In this document: positions 62,959 through 64,000 of the stretch, in pieces
Layout of the letters: each line of letters starts with the position of its first letter
How positions within the stretch are numbered: the stretch's first letter is position 1
Source of the DNA: Streptomyces nodosus
Lineage (GTDB): Bacteria > Actinomycetota > Actinomycetes > Streptomycetales > Streptomycetaceae
Length of the DNA: 64,000 nt
Assembly: GCF_008704995.1 (NCBI RefSeq)
Contig: NZ_CP023747.1
Span: forward strand, 2,382,501-2,446,500
Reading direction: 5' to 3'
Notes under the pieces: generated by a model
The model's database searches: none
What the model was told of the DNA's origin: nothing
What the model saw: only the letters and a program-made list of their open reading frames with translations
Translations under genes and position numbers: made by a program

Positions 62959-64000
62959 ATGACCTGGTCGCACACGGTGCCCCGCCGGGAGAACGCAGGG
63001 TGGTCGGCGCTCCGGCAGGCCCGGGCACGCCGGCGGTCGTGCAAGGAGCACGGGCGGCGCCTCCCGGGCCCGCCGCTCACCGGCTTCAGTCTGCTGCCGT
63101 GGCTACTGCTGGGGATGGGCTCCTTCTCCAACCTCTTCCAGGACAGCACCGCGAACCCCTGGATCGGCGCCCTGGGGCTGCTGACCTTCAACTCCCTCTA
63201 TGTCTATGTGGTGTTCCGCGCGTTCTCCCCGGAGAAGCGGGCGGCCGTCTCCACCCGGGCGGCCCTCGCGCTGATGGGCGCGGTGACCTGCGGTCTCGCC
63301 ATCGGCTACGGCGGCACCTGGCTGCTGTTCTTCCCGCTGCTCGGGCTCGCGACGGGGGCGCTGCTCCGTGGACCCGGGCTGGGCCGGACGGGTACGGCGC
63401 TCGCGGTGCTCGCCGGCGCGGTCGCCGCCGCCCGCGAGGGCTGGGGCGGGCTCGACATCGCGTACGCCACCTGGATCTCCACCATGGTGACGGCCGCGAT
63501 CCTGTCCCTGTCCGAGGCCGTACGGGAACTGCGCGCCGCCCGCGAGGAACTGGCGCGTCGCGCGGTGGAGGAGGAGCGCATGCGCTTCTCCCGCGATCTG
63601 CACGATCTGCTGGGCCACACCCTCTCGGTGATCGTGGTGAAGTCGGAGGCCGCCCGCCGGCTGGCGGCGCGCGACATGGACGCGGCGCTGGCGCAGGTCA
63701 CCGACATCGAGTCGGTCGGCCGACAGGCGCTCACCGAGATCCGCGAGGCAGTGACGGGCTACCGGGAGGGCAGTCTGGCGACGGAACTGGACCGGGCCCG
63801 CTCCGCGCTCACCGCCGCCGGCGTCGAACCCGTCGTACGCCGGTCGGGCCCTCCTCTGGTGCCGCAGACCGAGGCGCTGCTCGGCTGGGTGGTCCGCGAG
63901 GCGGTCACCAACGCCGTGCGGCACAGCGGTGCGACCCGCTGCGAGATCACCGTCGACGGCACGGCCGAACGCGTCCGGCTGACGGTCGCGGACAACGGGA
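62959..64000 (+). CDS. Sensor histidine kinase, HisKA_3 type (partial, cut by window end)
   Basis: 347 residues visible from ATG 62959 with AAAGGAGAAGAGG upstream. Several membrane helices (about 45-190) are followed by the dimerisation/phosphorylation helix with phospho-His215 in SRDLHDLLGHTLS, then the ATPase domain with the N-box EAVTNAVRHSG and the start of a G1 box, VADNG. This is the LiaS/DesK type that phosphorylates a LuxR-family regulator, which should follow outside the window. The kinase likely regulates the ABC exporter. Confidence 0.92.
   Translation, partial: MTWSHTVPRRENAGWSALRQARARRRSCKEHGRRLPGPPLTGFSLLPWLLLGMGSFSNLFQDSTANPWIGALGLLTFNSLYVYVVFRAFSPEKRAAVSTRAALALMGAVTCGLAIGYGGTWLLFFPLLGLATGALLRGPGLGRTGTALAVLAGAVAAAREGWGGLDIAYATWISTMVTAAILSLSEAVRELRAAREELARRAVEEERMRFSRDLHDLLGHTLSVIVVKSEAARRLAARDMDAALAQVTDIESVGRQALTEIREAVTGYREGSLATELDRARSALTAAGVEPVVRRSGPPLVPQTEALLGWVVREAVTNAVRHSGATRCEITVDGTAERVRLTVADNG

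Overview
The window is high-GC actinobacterial chromosome, almost certainly Streptomyces. Coding regions have strong third-position GC. It carries a SARP-type regulator, an F420-dependent reductase, a MAB_1171c/DUF6545 protein, a fused RNase H/histidine phosphatase, an Rsm22-like methyltransferase and rnpB. It also has Streptomyces-type insertion sequences, and TTA leucine codons were noticed only in accessory genes. No tRNA, rRNA or CRISPR array was seen.

Left core block (1-28.6 kb). In order: the tail of an ABC-2 permease, a 1100-aa SARP regulator, an M50 protease, an NADPH:F420 oxidoreductase, an MFS exporter, methionine aminopeptidase, a PhzF protein and an iron-box-controlled efeO-efeB-efeU operon with a trailing lipoprotein gene. 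Then come a small prim-pol protein, a sigma factor, a class F sortase coupled to a candidate substrate, Rsm22, a serine hydrolase coupled to an MFS pump, a D-Ala-D-Ala carboxypeptidase, DoxX, a MAB_1171c protein, a TetR regulator with twin operators, and a secreted GH5 glycosidase with three Cys repeats.

Accessory island (about 28.7-51.3 kb). It opens with a degraded metallo-beta-lactamase-fold gene. Next are two paralogous nuclease-helicase (DUF2075-type) genes, each preceded by the same SD-masking hairpin. A divergent, lower-GC, tightly overlapped four-gene operon with a P-loop protein and a TTA codon follows. A Gabija-like pair (OLD-family ATPase-TOPRIM nuclease plus UvrD-like helicase) is next, then a cluster of four insertion sequences. 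One of these, an IS110-family element, sits inside an older IS5-family transposase gene. Its upstream non-coding end folds into two loops whose guide bases match the observed insertion site and the element's own ends, which is the expected design of a bridge RNA. The island ends with an orphan Imm35-type immunity gene, a large unknown protein and a gene-poor stretch beside rnpB.

Right core block (51.3-64 kb). In order: rnpB, a YtrA-type GntR regulator with a DUF1648 membrane protein, yaaA, KDPG aldolase, a block of three genes (Nif3, zinc-ribbon coiled coil, RNase H/phosphatase), a MaoC hydratase, an ABC-2 exporter and the start of a sensor kinase cut by the window end. Two genes (serine hydrolase and zinc-ribbon protein) appear to begin with CTG codons embedded in CTGA overlaps with the preceding stop codon.
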